Shown piece by piece: positions 1 through 13,545 of a stretch of DNA of 64,000 nucleotides. The stretch comes from Sipunculus nudus (lineage: Eukaryota > Annelida > Sipuncula > Golfingiida > Sipunculidae). Numbering within the stretch: position 1 is the first letter of the stretch; every line of letters starts with the position of its first letter. The stretch is from NCBI GenBank assembly GCA_026874595.1, contig CM049307.1, positions 60,828,870-60,892,869 on the forward strand. The letters run 5' to 3'. Both the position numbers and the translations under genes were made by a program. The notes beneath the pieces are model-generated. The model did not search any database, was not told the DNA's origin, and worked only from the letters and a program-made list of their open reading frames with translations.

Positions 1-625
1 AACAAATAATTTTTTTCAAATCAAACTCCCTCAAAATGACAATGACACACCTTCTTGCTTCATATTTCTAGGTCAAAGAGTCACAAAGAACAATTAATTT
101 TATATTTTGGTGTGGCCTTACTTGCCACTCACCGCCTGGGTGAACATCCAATGGCTCTGGATGCGTTAAGTCATGTGGGAATGAACATACTGTGACCAGA
201 AAGTTGGTTCAACATTTGAAATCAATATACTTCTCATGCACATAGGGATATGCTGTATTTGGTGTCCCATGATTCTGGCAATGAAAAGATAGATGGTCAT
301 TAAACATCAATGATTCACCTATTCTGATACGGTCTGTTTTCCTGGGACTTCCTCGGGAAAATCAATATAAAATAACAAAACCTATCACAAATCCACAAGT
401 CCCTTCTAACACAGGATTGTACTCAGCAGTCCTCAAATTATCAAGAAGCCAGGCCTGTAGAGCAGTACTCATATAATTTTTACAATAATCTTCCAAAAAG
501 CAAGCACCTCTTCCATCAATAACAATAAACTACACTGATGCAGCATGGACCATTGACTAATTTAATCTTTGCTGTTGTTAGATGGTTGATACCATCCATT
601 TTCCAAATGCAAGACTTCAGAGAAA
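1..625. other. Intergenic, no gene seen
   Basis: AT-rich single-copy-looking DNA with only short chance frames and no splice-bounded exon that I can support. Confidence 0.5.
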
Positions 626-1012
626 GTGTCCCCTATGTAAAGTTTTCAAACTCATGCTTAACAGCAAAATAGCAGACCCACTGCAGAATACAGTAGAACC
701 TCCAAATTATGCACATTGCTTGCAATAGAGAAGTCTCCTTAATAGGGAGATCATAGAATTTGATTTTGGGACCTACTTTCAAGGGACTACCAGTCAGTGG
801 CCATAAATAGAGGTGCCCTAGAACGTGTCCCCTATATTCAGTTTTCAAACTCATACTTAACAGCAAAATAGCAGACCAACTGCAGAATACGGTAGAACCT
901 CCAAATTATGCACACTGCTCGCAAGAGAGAGGTGTCCTTAGTAGGGAGATCATAGATTTTGGGACCTACTTTCAAGGGACTACCAGTCAGTGGCAATAAA
1001 TACAGGTGCCCT
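626..1012. repeat. Direct duplication, about 199-bp unit, two copies
   Basis: Copies start at 626 and 825 with GTGTCCCCTAT. Both hold CAGCAAAATAGCAGACC, GTAGAACCTCCAAATTATGC and ACTACCAGTCAGTGGC. The GTAGAACCTC stretch resembles the ends of pogo/Tigger-type elements, but no full terminus pair is seen. Confidence 0.7.
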
Positions 1013-2419
1013 TAGTACAGAGGTGCCCTTAAAGAGAGGTTCAGCTTTACTTCAAAAAGAAGTGGACTTTGAAGTTGCTTCGCAGCAAGTGTTAGTGTTA
1101 AGCTTTAATATCTATGTGTTTGTATATGTGTGTATGCATGAACAAATAGCCATGTTTCCATGTGCTTGTACTGTATATGTGTGGACTGGCAGAAGTACAA
1201 AGTGGCAGATGCTTGAGTGATTGAATTCTTTTAACTGGGAGTTCATGCAGACCCTAAAACAGTGAAAGTGAAAAATTGGTCCAATGGCCATATTCAGGCA
1301 TATAATAAACACACATATTAAGGCATACACTGAGAAACACCAGATTTAAAATCATATAATCATATATACTCATTTGCAAGCACATGGAAATGGCCTGATA
1401 TTCCACAACACAAGTTTGGAAGACTTGATGATAGTGGAGATGCCACAGTAGATGATTTCAAATTTCAGACATTCCCAATTTGAGGAATTCCCAGGCTTGC
1501 CATACAAGCATGCCTTCAAAACATGCATGTAATACTTATATTAAAACTTTCACAAATTCTCCAAGAGGATTCAGCAGAGAAATTACCCTGTGTGACACCT
1601 CAAGTACATATTTCCTTTATATATTAATTATATACACTGAACAGTGTACACAGAACAAAGCCTTACATCTCTGATCTTCTGTTCTAATATCAGATCAAAT
1701 CTCAGCTGAATCAAGGAGGGCGAGAACTGGATACTTATACAGTTATACTATTTATAGTAAAGGTGATTTTCCATAACTGCATAGTCTGTATCTGTAGTCC
1801 ATATATCCTTAATCAGTATGCATACAATTTTGTTTTCCATAAGTACCAGTCCATACTCCGTGTTGATGGTTAGTGCTCAAAAACTGAAAATATTCTTATT
1901 TTTGCAAAGCAATTTCAACACATATTTAATGTACATTTCTATAAGTTAGCAACAAAAGCTGGTTTTCAATCAAGTAATATTAATAATTTTGAAAATGATC
2001 CTTTTACTTAAATTTTACAAGCAGTACTGGTGGTTACACTTCATTCAGTAAAAAAATATTTTGTGTATGATAAAAAAAGGACAACACAATTCAATCAAAT
2101 GTCTATATGTTTGGTTTCAGAAAAATTGATGTCAGAAAAGCCAGTGGGAAATAAAGAATGCTCATATAACACTGCCTAAAAGGTAAACTTCCAAACTAAA
2201 ACCTGAAAACAACAAGGTGATTGGTTTGCGTGGTGTGCAAAAATCTCTCCAATTGGCGTGCATGATGAAGACTATGCATACTGATAAATGGAATAGACTT
2301 GTTTAAAAACTCTACAAAGTGATTTTTGCAAACTACTCATGAAAAACCACCTTTATACTTCAAAAGAAAATGCTCAAACCAGGAGACCTATATTTACTCT
2401 AGGCACTGAATAATTCAAG
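1013..2419. other. Intergenic, no gene seen
   Basis: AT-rich DNA. The 64-76 aa frames here lack any domain, splice context or codon signal. Confidence 0.5.
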
Positions 2420-2423
2420 GCCA

Positions 2424-4330
2424 ACAAGTGACCCATGGGTCATGACGCTCAGCTGACTGGGAAGAGATTTGCCAAAGGAAATTTTATCATCTGAATTGTA
2501 GTATATACCCATTCAACTGAAGCATCAAACAGATTAACCAACAGGCCAAGATTGTGACTGTATTTATATATCTCAAAAATAGAGAAAAAATGCATAAACT
2601 TTAAAAAAATACAGGTGGTTCCACCAGTCTGCAGAAACTAATAAAAACACTTAATGGTCAATATCTATGCAAAGAATCATGGTGAACTCTGCATAAGTTG
2701 TTCAGATACTTCAGCTTTTGTATCAAATTTTCCATTATTCTGAGGGATACTTCGGAGTCCTATAGCTTGAAGGATATGGGTAAAAGAGACCTAATTTCAA
2801 GTTTCCATGGAGACTTTTCATGGGTCTCCCAGTGTGTCAAGGATGAAGATTCTAGGTCCAGTTGTTATGATTTGTGCCCTGTTCACAGATGTTCATATCT
2901 TCATAGGTCTCAAAAATAGAGAAAATAATTCGTAAAAAAAAAAACGAACAAATACAGGTGGTGCCATCAGTCTGCAGAAACTGATGAAACACTCCATGAT
3001 CAATATCGATACAAACAATTATGGTGATCGCTGCACTAGTTGTTCAGATACTTCAGCTTTTGTATCAATTTTTCCATTATTCTGAGCTTTACTTTGGAGT
3101 GCCATAGCTAAAAGGATTTGGGTAACAGAGACCTAATTTCAGGTTTCCATGTAGACTTTTCATGGGTCTCCCTGTGTATCAAGAATGAAGATTCTAGGTC
3201 CAGTCATTACGATTTGTACCATGTTGACAGAAAACTACATCCTTAAAGGTCTCAAAAATAGAGAAAAAAAATTGTAAAAAATTTAAAAAATACAGGTGGC
3301 ATCACCAGTCTGCAGGAACTGATGGAACACCTCTTGATTTATATGTATGCCAAAAATCATGACCATCAGTTCTGTAGTTATTGAGATGTTGCAGTTTGTT
3401 TTTATCAAATTTTCCATTATTCTGGGGGGTAATTGGGAGCCCCACAGCTCAAAGGATATGGGTAACAGAGACCTTATTTCAGGTTTCTATGGAGACTTTT
3501 CATAGGTCTCTCACTGTGTCAGAAATGATGATTCTAGGTCCAGTCTTTACAATTTGTGCCCTGTTGACAGATGTTCACATTTTTAAAGGTCTCAAAAATA
3601 GCGAAAACAATTTGTAAAAAATCGAAAAATACAGGTGACGCAACCAGTCTGCAGATAGTGATGAAACTTCTCATGATCAATATGTATGCCAAAAATAATG
3701 ACCATCAGTGATGTAGTTAATGAGATATTGAAGTTTTTGTATGAAATTTTTTACTATTCTGGGGGGATACTTTGGGGCCCCATAGCTTGAAGGATATGGG
3801 TAACAGAGACCTAAATTCTGGTTTCCATGGAGACTTTTCATAAGTCTCTCAGTTTGTTAAGAATTAAGATTCTAGGTCCAGTCTTTACGATTTGTGCCCT
3901 GTTAACAGATGTTCACATTTTTAAAGGTCTCAAAAATAGAGAAAAAAATTCGTAAAAAATTGAAAAATACAGGTGGCGCCACCAGTCTGCAGGAAGTGAT
4001 GAAACTTCTCATGATCTATATGTATGTATAAAATCATGACCATCAGTGATTTAGTTAATGAGATATTGAAGTTTTTGTATGAAATTTTTGAATATTCTGG
4101 GGGGTACTTTGGGGCCCCACAGCTTGAAGGATATGGGCAACAGAGACCTAATTTCTGGTTTCCCAGGAGATATTTCATGGACCTCTCAGAATGTAAAGTT
4201 ACAAGATTGTAGGTCCAGTGGTTACGATTTGTGCCAGGTTAACGGACAGACGGACGGACAGATGGACAGACAGACGACGGACAAAGAGTGATCGCTATAG
4301 CTCAGATGACTTACAGTCAGCTGAGCTAAA
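2424..4330 (+). mobile_element. CAGCTGAG-ended repeat element with five ~340-bp tandem units
   Basis: Starts with ACAAGTGACCCATGGGTCAT and GCTCAGCTGACT, and ends with AGTCAGCTGAGCTA, so the termini are short inverted repeats. Inside are five diverged units of 337-343 bp starting at 2611, 2954, 3290, 3631 and 3969 (ACAGGTGG-x-GCCACCAGTCTGCAG). A GGACAGACGGACGG-type purine-rich stretch precedes the right end. No transposase. Other members or ends lie at 10082, 13298-13545, 14060, 14899, 15131, 21640-21706, 46146-46516 and 52360. Confidence 0.65.
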
Positions 4331-7300
4331 AACAGAACCACGTCAATCGTCTTTATGGAAGTTTCATTTTAGGCTACATTGTAACTGGACTTTTATCACA
4401 TCAACACAAATCTTAACATGAGCTGTGAAAGTGAGGAAATATATTTATCAAAACAGGAAGTATTTAGTCAATTTGATTTTCATGTGTTCATTTAGTACTA
4501 CAGTTAAACAAACAATATTAATCACTTCTGTAGCATCAGTTTTGTGGTAAGTTATCTAAATGTGGCAGATTGACAGACTAGTAATTAAGCAGGGACTGAA
4601 ATTAACAGCAATGAAGTCGACGCCAGAAGTTCAGTCTGTCAACAAACTGGTAATTCTATGTTTCAAGACAGAAAGGCCTAACATGAAATCTTTCACTGAC
4701 AAAATATCTTGTTTTTACTAAACAAAATAAAGTAAAAACATTTTCTGATTAAAAAATTTACAGTACTGAATTTGTCGACTGCAATTTTATGTTCTGTACA
4801 CATAATTACTATTATATAACTAAAGTGTAAGAAGATCTGCTTTAACTACATAACTTATGTATTAACTTGTTGAAGATATTGGCATATATTACTGGTAAGC
4901 CAATGATGTATGCACATACAAAGAAATCATATATTATTCTTATAAAATATTCAAATTCTGTCAGAGATATCAGAAAGACTGGGCACTAAACAGCATTTCA
5001 GTTTATCTTTGTGCAATGAATAGGTATCAACAACCCTGAAATCACTCTGACATTTCAAATACCAACTTATGTCAAAATCCTTGGCTTGAGTTCTTGCAAG
5101 AATTCAGATAAATTTAATATAGACCTGCTTTAAAATTGATAATATATTCCACATAAATATCAGTGGTTTCCACAATTTGATATATGTGGAAACCTCTAAT
5201 GTGGAAGTTTAAACACAAGGGTTTAGTCTGTTTTACTGTTTATATTCAACAATCCAGCCCAGTTTATATTCAACAGTCCAACATAGCACATAATCAGTGC
5301 AACTTGGAACCTTCATATTTACAATAGCTGACCTACCTATAATAAAGGCCTGGTCACTTGTAATTAAAAGTATATCAAACAATTTTTATATATTTTCACC
5401 GACTGCCACAAGCTTACAAAAGTTTATGTGAACAGATTTTTTCGATCACTATGTAACTAGTACCCTGGCAAACTGACAGGGAAGCACTGGTCTAGGAGTT
5501 CAGTGCACACACAGCAACTTAATTATCTCCACTTTACATTGCATGGCCTTCCAGTAGCTACAAGCGGATCCATTCAAAATGCTTCCTGTTGCCTTAAGTC
5601 CTAGGAATGGCAGGAAAAAGCCATAACAAAGAGGGGCTTTGCTCAATATATGCATTTTTTCTGCTGCTGGATTGTGCCATGCATGTATCTGTTTCCCTGA
5701 AAGGAGCAACTGTGCTATACCATTAATTGATTGAACGGGTCTCCTATGCCTGGCATTTGTAGGATTTTATGCCCCAGTTATTTATATCAATAATACCGGC
5801 AATCGGGTTGGGGGGAGGAAGACACAGTAATGTGTGCCATGATACCATGATCATCCATACTGCACATTACACGCTGCCTTCATTGGTGTCTTTTAGAGGC
5901 TGCACAGTCAGTCCAGTCTGACTTGACTGTGATATGACTGTGTCACACAGCATGCAATGCAGGTCTACCTTTATCATCAGGTTACATAATGATATGATTA
6001 GGGTGTGCCAAAAGGACCAACAACTATTTATACAATCAACTGATTCTAGCAACTAAAAGAGTATTCAACTTTCAAGTGACATATCACTTGTGTAAAATAT
6101 ATTTTTGCTATTGGAGCAAAAAATAGCTGAATGATCCTGGATTTGTTGTCAGGGAAACATATTATAGCTGGTACCAGTACACTGATGAAATGACAACAAA
6201 TAAGCTCTCACAAATTAAGAATGTAAGAATTAAGAATGTAAGAAGATTCTTAAATAAGAATCCTGTCTCTGCGTGGCCTGTATCATCATCAGTACAATAC
6301 CTGTTGACATGCTGTTTAAAGGCTCATGAAAGGGCACTCAAAACGGGCAACTGATATGCCCTCATATCATGAGTCTCATATTATCTGAGATCAAACATAC
6401 TGAAAATTTATGTTCAGTTTAAGATTCCCAATTTCCCACTGACTTAAAGCAACCCCTATTTCTAGGAACTGTTAAAAATTTGTTAATACAAGAAAAACTA
6501 AGCAAGTGTAACTGTATTATAAATGTGAGTGTTACTGTAAGAATTTGTCCAAAATCTGATATAAATGTAACCAAGAAAGGGTTAAATTTGTAATTCAAGG
6601 GTATTTTTACCACAGCTAGATTTACTTTCAACAGATAAGCTGTGGGTAATTATGAAATAAGCAGTATTTTCTTAATTCTGAATGAAAGGAGTTCCAGTTT
6701 TTTCCACTTTCCGCTAGAACAAAGTGGAAGAATTCCTCTTCCTTCTAGTTTCCTCCACTCACCCAGAAGGAAATTTTTCTTCCAGATGTAACCATAACCT
6801 GGTGATACATTAATTTATGTTTAAATACTCAACCATAAGGAAGAATATAATTGTAATAATAAATTATAATCTGGTTTATTATGCTTGCTGGAATAATTCA
6901 TTCAACTTAGATTATGCTTTTGGCTGAAAATTTAATGTATTAACTTCCTCAAACTAGTATGGTATTTCATATGCAGCTACTAAATTAGCTGGAAGAAATA
7001 CCATGGGTTATCCATGAGGTCCTAAATAATGTTATGACAAATCAATCATAGCAAATGCATGGGAAACAAAGGACCTGGTGGAAATAAACGAAAAGTCTCT
7101 TTGTATAGACTGACACATGGGTCAATGGTCAAAGAGTACTGTTTGAAGGAGCAGAGCTTTATCAATAATTGCTGAGCATGCAAATACACAAACTCATGCC
7201 TAGCATCATCCAATGCTAGCCGTAAACCCCATCCTACTGTATGACAAAACAGCTGGTAACAGTGGAAACTGTGAACAAAATAGCTGAGCTATGAATGAAT

Positions 7301-10079
7301 GGGCTGGGCATGTCTTCTCATATGATAATTGTTATTGTTATATGACCAAAGAAAGATGCCACTAACTGACCATGCACAACTGTAGTTCTCAAACACTGGC
7401 CAGATGTGTGACCCTGATACCATCAAGGCTACACATCCTGATCGTCATCATGCTGCTGTACTCAATCAGGCAACTGCCATCATTTGGCTATTTCAGCTAG
7501 TAAATTAAGTTTCTATTTCCAGCTGGAAACTGATTAACATTATATTATAGTTCTTTTGTTGCACCATACAAAAAGCAAAATTAATCAGAGATTACCAGAT
7601 CTTTTATACTGAACTCAGTATAAACTGAATAGAAATACAAAAACCTTTGTGTTGCAACTTTTGTTAAAAATAACACCTACTAATTTTCATTCCATAACAT
7701 AAATGAGAAACATCTTCATCTGAAAATCAGATACTATGTCATCTTAATTATGAAAATTTGTTGATAAAGAAGTTTACCATTAATGATTGTTACAAAACAC
7801 AGATCATGTGACAGTTGTAAAAACATGTATGATATCAGAAATGAATTTTGTTCCATGCAAAGCTAGAACAACAACAAAACTGACTGAATACCTTAAGGTT
7901 TCTTGAGAACATTAAAACTGTAACACCAGTCATTTCTAAATATAACTATAATGCAGTCTTAGGTTTTGGACTTGCGAGGTATCTGGTGGAACTGTCTGCT
8001 GCACATATTCACCCACTGTTTGATATTCTGTGACAAGATCAACTCTTGTCTGGTTCTCTCAACCTATCAAAAACAGTGGTGCTTAGAATTTGAGACAACT
8101 ACACAGTGTTATGTTAAGAATAATAATAAGCACATACTGTCTGTATGGTTTGTTCTTCACCCGATGCAGATTGTCCATTTGTTCGTAAATAGTAAGTGCC
8201 CACTATATCTGTGTCTAGTCTTATGATCCCAGAATGATTAATTACACACTATTCACTAATTTTACAAGAATATTCTGCAGAATAGTCAATAATTTGGCTT
8301 CTGTTTTCAATCTTAAAGGAAGAAAAGAGTTGGAATACAATTTGCAGTGTTGTTTGTAGAACAAATAACATCTGCACAACTAGGGGTGCACCATCAATGT
8401 ATTATGCAAATGGCCATGTCACCTTGTACATTGCTATGCTGGATTCAGATCCCACTTAAGTTAATTAACAGCAAGTTTTATTCAAAATCAAAGTTGTAAT
8501 GAAATAACCGAATCTCCTGATTGGTGAACATCACTGAGATCAACCAACCACAAGCATACTCAGTTGGCCTAAATAACATCAGTAAGATCATATGAATCAT
8601 TCAAGACTTCTTGAGGACACTATTAATAGTGCTGAGGCAATGGCCCTTTCCCTTGAAAATCCCAAGGTAGTGAAGGTACCAAGTTAAATTACCTTTGGAA
8701 ATAAAGTGGCTTCAATAAAGATCATTTTCCATATATGCCCATAAATCCTGAGAAACTTCACATTATTTGGGAAATTTGGAAAGGGAAGAGACTGAAAGCA
8801 CACAGGTAAGTCCTGGTTGATATATTAGTATATCAAACATTTAAAAATGTTTCCAGTATTTCCAGAAACAAAATTCCCTGATACTTTCCTGATTAATTTT
8901 GAAAGTTCCAAGATAATTGTTTCAATTTTTCTGTAAGCAACATACCTAGAAGTAGGAAGCTTAAACAGCCAATCATCCACCAGATGTGTTCTTTAAACAT
9001 GACGCAAAATTGTGTCAAATGGACCTCCTTTTCTCAAGGTCCAATCAGATTCTAGGTTATCCCTGACCTATAGCAATTTTCTCAAATTGTATTTTTGCCC
9101 TGACAGGATTCCTTGGAGCACCTCTCAAGAAATTCCACACTAAAAAGGTCACCTTAGCCAATGATCAATACACTCTTTAGACATAAGGCAAAATATCCTT
9201 GTACTTTTTTGCTGAGTCGACACTTATTTATAAAAGCTCTAAATTTCCCTAAATGGATAAAAAGGGAAACTCATTTTGCAGGTTTTCCCTCATATCCAGG
9301 ATGGCTGGGAACTCCTGTCCATTAAGGAATACTCTCCTGCTAAACCTGGGTTTTTATTTTATTTATGCAAAGAATCAATCCAAGCCTGCTGGTGTAATTT
9401 AAGACAAAGTGATCTATTTTTGGGATCCTTAACCTTCACCAGACAATGTCCAACCATTTTATACCCATGGGATATCTAGGCATAAGGCAAGGAAGACAGA
9501 CACAGTGTGGATCACAAGAAAAGAGAACGTTCAGACATTTTCAGATGTTTAAGTTTGTGTTAAATCTTCAGACCTTTAAACACTTTCATGAAATAAAGGT
9601 GTGAACAAAAACTGTAATAATTAATCAGGGTTAAGATCAGGAACAAGCAGCAGTACCTAGATACAGTTACTTCAGAAAGTGCCCATGTACAGGTATAGAT
9701 AAGTTCAATTCAAAGGCACATGAATTAATAATAACTGCATAAATTTCACCTATATGCAATTCAATACATCCATTACATGTACCTGGTATACATAATACCA
9801 GGTTACTTTTAGCCTCCCCCCCCCCCCCTCCCCCACCACCAGCTTATAGTCACACATACCAGTTACACCCTGGTACAGGTCTTCTGAATTGGAAACCTAG
9901 GTTGGATACTGGTCCAGGCAGGGCTTGACATTAACTGTGGAAGCATTTCCCCATCAGGAAATTAGCATCTAGCTTTTACTTGCCCTACTTGAATTTTGAC
10001 TTATCCTACAAAAATTATTGTTCGCAGCAATGAACGCAAGGTATTTTCACATGACTGTGCATGTTTCATTGAATTTTTA
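4331..10079. other. Long intergenic stretch, no gene seen
   Basis: About 5.7 kb of AT-rich DNA with no frame above 86 codons and no exon that I could support on either strand. No tandem array is obvious. A small perfect hairpin occurs at the start of the 9781 block and a poly-C run at about 9816-9827. Confidence 0.5.
9781..9803. repeat. Perfect 9-bp hairpin
   Basis: ACCTGGTAT, five spacer bases, then ATACCAGGT. Isolated; no linked gene. Confidence 0.7.
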
Positions 10080-11394
10080 AACAAGTGACAAATGGGTTAT
10101 GACGCTCAGCTGCCAAGCATGACCTGTGACATCATGGACTGAGATTCACATCTTCCAGTTAAATTTTGAAGAACCAATTTGCCAATTTGTTAAAAATATT
10201 CTATGACAACAGAAATATATATCACCTATGTCTGGTTAAAACACAGTGAATTGATGGTCTGAGGAAAATGCATGATTGTTAAGCTATCAGGAACTATTCC
10301 AACAGCTTGCTTGAAACCTGTCAGTCTCAAAGGAACACCACAAAGGGCAAATATAAGATCAAAATATATAGCAAAAATCAAGGAAATACATGCAAGAATT
10401 ATTGAGAAACAGGTGCTTCTGTATGAATTTTTATTCAATACAAGCCAACTGTACTGCACTTTTATAAATGATGGTAATATTTATTCAGAAATATTTGACC
10501 CAATCCTTTACAAGATTACATAAATATACATCTAACTGCATTCACTTTAACTGTTCTTGAGATAATATGATCAAAAGGAATTAAAAGATGGTTGCCTGGT
10601 GGCCATATTGGACTTCTGACAAGTCTGAAATCAGACAACAAACATTCTCTAAATCGGACCAAACATTAAAGAAAAATTACTGAAACTGCACTGAAGAAAG
10701 AATTTCTAAGGTGGCTAACTGGCAGACATAATGGATTTCTGACAAGTATAACATTTGATATCCCACATTCTCCAATAAGAGACCAAACTTGGGGCAAATT
10801 ATCCAGTAATGAATGCCCAAAATAATTCAAAAGGCATGTCTAGGCCCTCATATCAGATTTATAGATATGCAATTGTAAAAAGTGTAAGTCCAATATTTTT
10901 TATTATCACTCTGCTTTTCAATGGGGTCAGCAGGGTAGGTAAACTGCCAAACCTGAAAGAAAAGAAATGCAGAAAGCATGACTAAGAGTCTTGAAATAAA
11001 ACAAAAAGCCATCCTAAATCAAAGTACACATCTACATATTATGAGAACAAACACTTGCTTTTATATGTGGTGATATATATTAAAATATTCAGATATCTAG
11101 GAAACTAAGTTTATTGCTAGGATTCCATAAAATAAACTGCAAAATGTTCCCATCATCTTATAAATCAGTAGCTAAACCTTAATACTATACTCTCATAGTC
11201 TTAATGCCTGGCTGAAGCATTCTGACAACAGTGTTTTTGTTATGAAGTAACAGGTACTTATCACTGAGCCTTATCACTTAATAGGCTGATACAAAAGGAA
11301 GTCATATGTCACCAGTGTCACTCACAATTACAGCCACACAGGGAGATGTACCAGCTGGAGTGTGATGGTTATATATACAAGTACTAGATGTGTC
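10080..11394. other. Intergenic with one solo repeat end
   Basis: Begins with a solo copy of the GACAAATGGGTTATGACGCTCAGCTG end motif (10088-10113). The rest is AT-rich. Two short diverged repeats around GACAAGTCTGAAATC (10618) and GACAAGTATAACATT (10740) follow. No gene seen. Confidence 0.5.
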
Positions 11395-12400
11395 GGAACG
11401 ACACGAATGCCCCCGCCTTGGGCAAATTAGAAACATTTGTAAAATTTTGAAAATTTTTTTAAGTTCAGGAGGTGTCGTATGGTCAAAAGTAGGTCAACAA
11501 GGGCAAAATGTAAACTCGATCTGTAACGGGTCATTATCAAGCAACACACCAAAAATCATGCCAGTATATGCAGGCATTGTGAAAAAAAGTCCATTTTCCA
11601 TAAAAATTTCTGTCTTTCATGAAATTTTCTATGTTTAGGAGCCGTAAAACAATCAAAAGTAGGTCAACCGGAATGAAACGCGAACTCAATCTGTAACTGT
11701 CATTATCTGCCCACACATAAAAAATCAGGGTGGTATCTGCAGGCATTGAGGAAAAAAAGTAAGTACATATGCATTTGTTATGAAAATTTATATTTTTCAT
11801 GAAACTTTCTATGTTCAGGAGCAGTCAAATGGTCAAAAGTAGGTCAACTGAGAGAAAACAAGAACTCAATCTATAACTGGTCATTATCTGCCTACACACC
11901 AAAAATCAGGCCCGTATCTGCAGGCACTGTGAAAAAAAGTCCATACATATGCACCTTTTTATGAAATTTTCTTTGTTAGAGCACCGTCAAACGGTCAAAA
12001 ATAGGTCAACCAGGATGAAACGCGAACTTGATCTGTAACTGGTCTATATTTGCCCACACACCAAAAATCAGGCCAATATCTGCAGGCACTGCGAAAAAAA
12101 GTCCGTACATGTGTATTTGTCATGAAATTTCATATTTTTCATGAAATTTTCTATGTTCAGGAGCCGTAAAACGGTCAAAAGTAGGTCAACCAAGACGAAA
12201 CACGAACTCGATCTGTAACTGGTCTATATCTGCCCACACACAAAAAATTAGGCCAATATCTGCAGGCATTGCGAAAAAAAGTCCGTACAACTGTTTGATT
12301 TCGGAATGATGGAAGGACGGAATGACGGAATGACAGAATGACGGAATGACGGACATGGGTAAAACTATATGCCCCAGCCACTTTGTGGCGGGGGCATAAA
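11395..12400 (+). mobile_element. GCCCCCGCC-ended tandem-repeat element
   Basis: Near the left end TGCCCCCGCC (11408-11417), near the right end its complement GGCGGGGGCA (12387-12396). Between them are five diverged units of about 162-180 bp, each with TAGGTCAACC, GAACTCGATCTGTAACTGGT and GCAGGCATTGTGAAAAAAAGT. A GGAATGACGGAATGACGG run (12303-12352) precedes the right end. Frames of 80-108 codons in both orientations are products of this repeat, not genes. Confidence 0.65.
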
Positions 12401-12416
12401 AATAGAGATGGTCTAT

Positions 12417-13297
12417 AAAATAAGTAATTGTGAACATCCCTGACCTTTGACCTTGGCCTTTAGCCCATATATCAACTGGATTCTTTCTAAATGATGGGTA
12501 ACTACTAACCACTTAAATCTGGTGTAATTACTTGGCAACCAATGGGTGAATAACTTTGACCTGCAACCTTTAACCTGCTGACCAGCTGACCCCAAAATCA
12601 ATAAGTTATTTATTCAAGCAAAAAGACCCATAAATATGAAGTTTGAGTCAAACTGAGTGATGCATAGATGTGGCATATGTGAGAGACTGAAGGTTTGGGT
12701 TGAACAGTTACACTTGAAATATGCTCACAAGCATTTAGAACAATTAAATATTGTGACCTTGACCTTTGACTTTTTGACCTCAACATCAATAGGCTTCTTC
12801 CCTTATTGGTAGGTAAGCCATATATGACAGATGGAAGGTACAGATTGAAAAGTTTGCCTGAAAATGACTCCACGCAAGAAGTGGGTGCTGTGAACTTGAC
12901 CTTTGACCTCAAAATCAACAGGTCTTCTCCCCTGTTGGCAGAGAAGCGATATCAGTGCTGGAAGGTTTGGAATGAAAAGTCTAGCTTGAAATGTGTCCAC
13001 AACCTTTTCAAAGAAGTGGATCCTGTGACCCTGACCTTTGACCTTGTGACCTCAAAATCTATAGGATTCTTCTCCAACTTAGTAGGTGAGCTATATGTGA
13101 AAAATCAAAGAATTGGGATGAAAGGGTTGGCTTAAAATGCATCCACAGGCATTTCAAAGAAGAGGCTCCTGTGACCTTGACCTTTGACCTTTTGACCTAA
13201 AAAAAAATTATGGTTCTTCCCCTGTTGGTAGGTGAGCTGTATGTGAAAGATGGAAGGTTTGGGATGAAAATGTTGTCTCAAAGAGTTATTTCTGGGG
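12417..13297 (+). repeat. TGACCTTTGACCT tandem array, ~135-bp units
   Basis: At least five diverged units holding GTGACCTTGACCTTTGACC, then ATAGG-TTCTTCCC-TGTTGGTAGGTGAGC, then GATGGAAGGTTTGGGATGAAAAG. TGACCTTTGACCT occurs exactly at 12441, 12897, 13032 and 13178, with a one-base variant at 12760. The 102-109 codon frames here are repeat-born. Confidence 0.75.
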
Positions 13298-13545
13298 GGT
13301 GCAAACACACCCCATAACTTCGAGAATATAGGTCGCAGTGACCTAATTTCAGGTTTGCAAGGAGATCTTTTTATAACCTCTAAGACTGCATGGGTTCATG
13401 GCCCTAGCCCCTACGGTTACGATTTGTGCCCTGCTAACGGACAGCCAGCCGGACAGCCGGCCGGCCGGACAGACGGAAGGACGACGGACAAAGACCCATC
13501 GCTATAGCCCAGCATGACTGAAAGTCAGCTGAGCTAAAAATGTTA
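13298..13545 (+). repeat. Right end of a CAGCTGAG-ended repeat
   Basis: Carries CCCCATAACTTCGAGAATAT, ATTTCAGGTTTGCAAGGAGA, a purine-rich GGACAGACGGAAGGACGACG tract and the terminal AAGTCAGCTGAGCTAAAAA. Matches the last unit of the 2424-4330 element. The DR1-motif array directly upstream may be its interior. Confidence 0.65.

Noticed and set aside
12186-13135. Overlapping frames of 100-109 codons on both strands
   Set aside because: They fall in tandem repeats (TAGGTCAACC units and TGACCTTTGACCT units) and repeat with the unit length; no domain or splice context.
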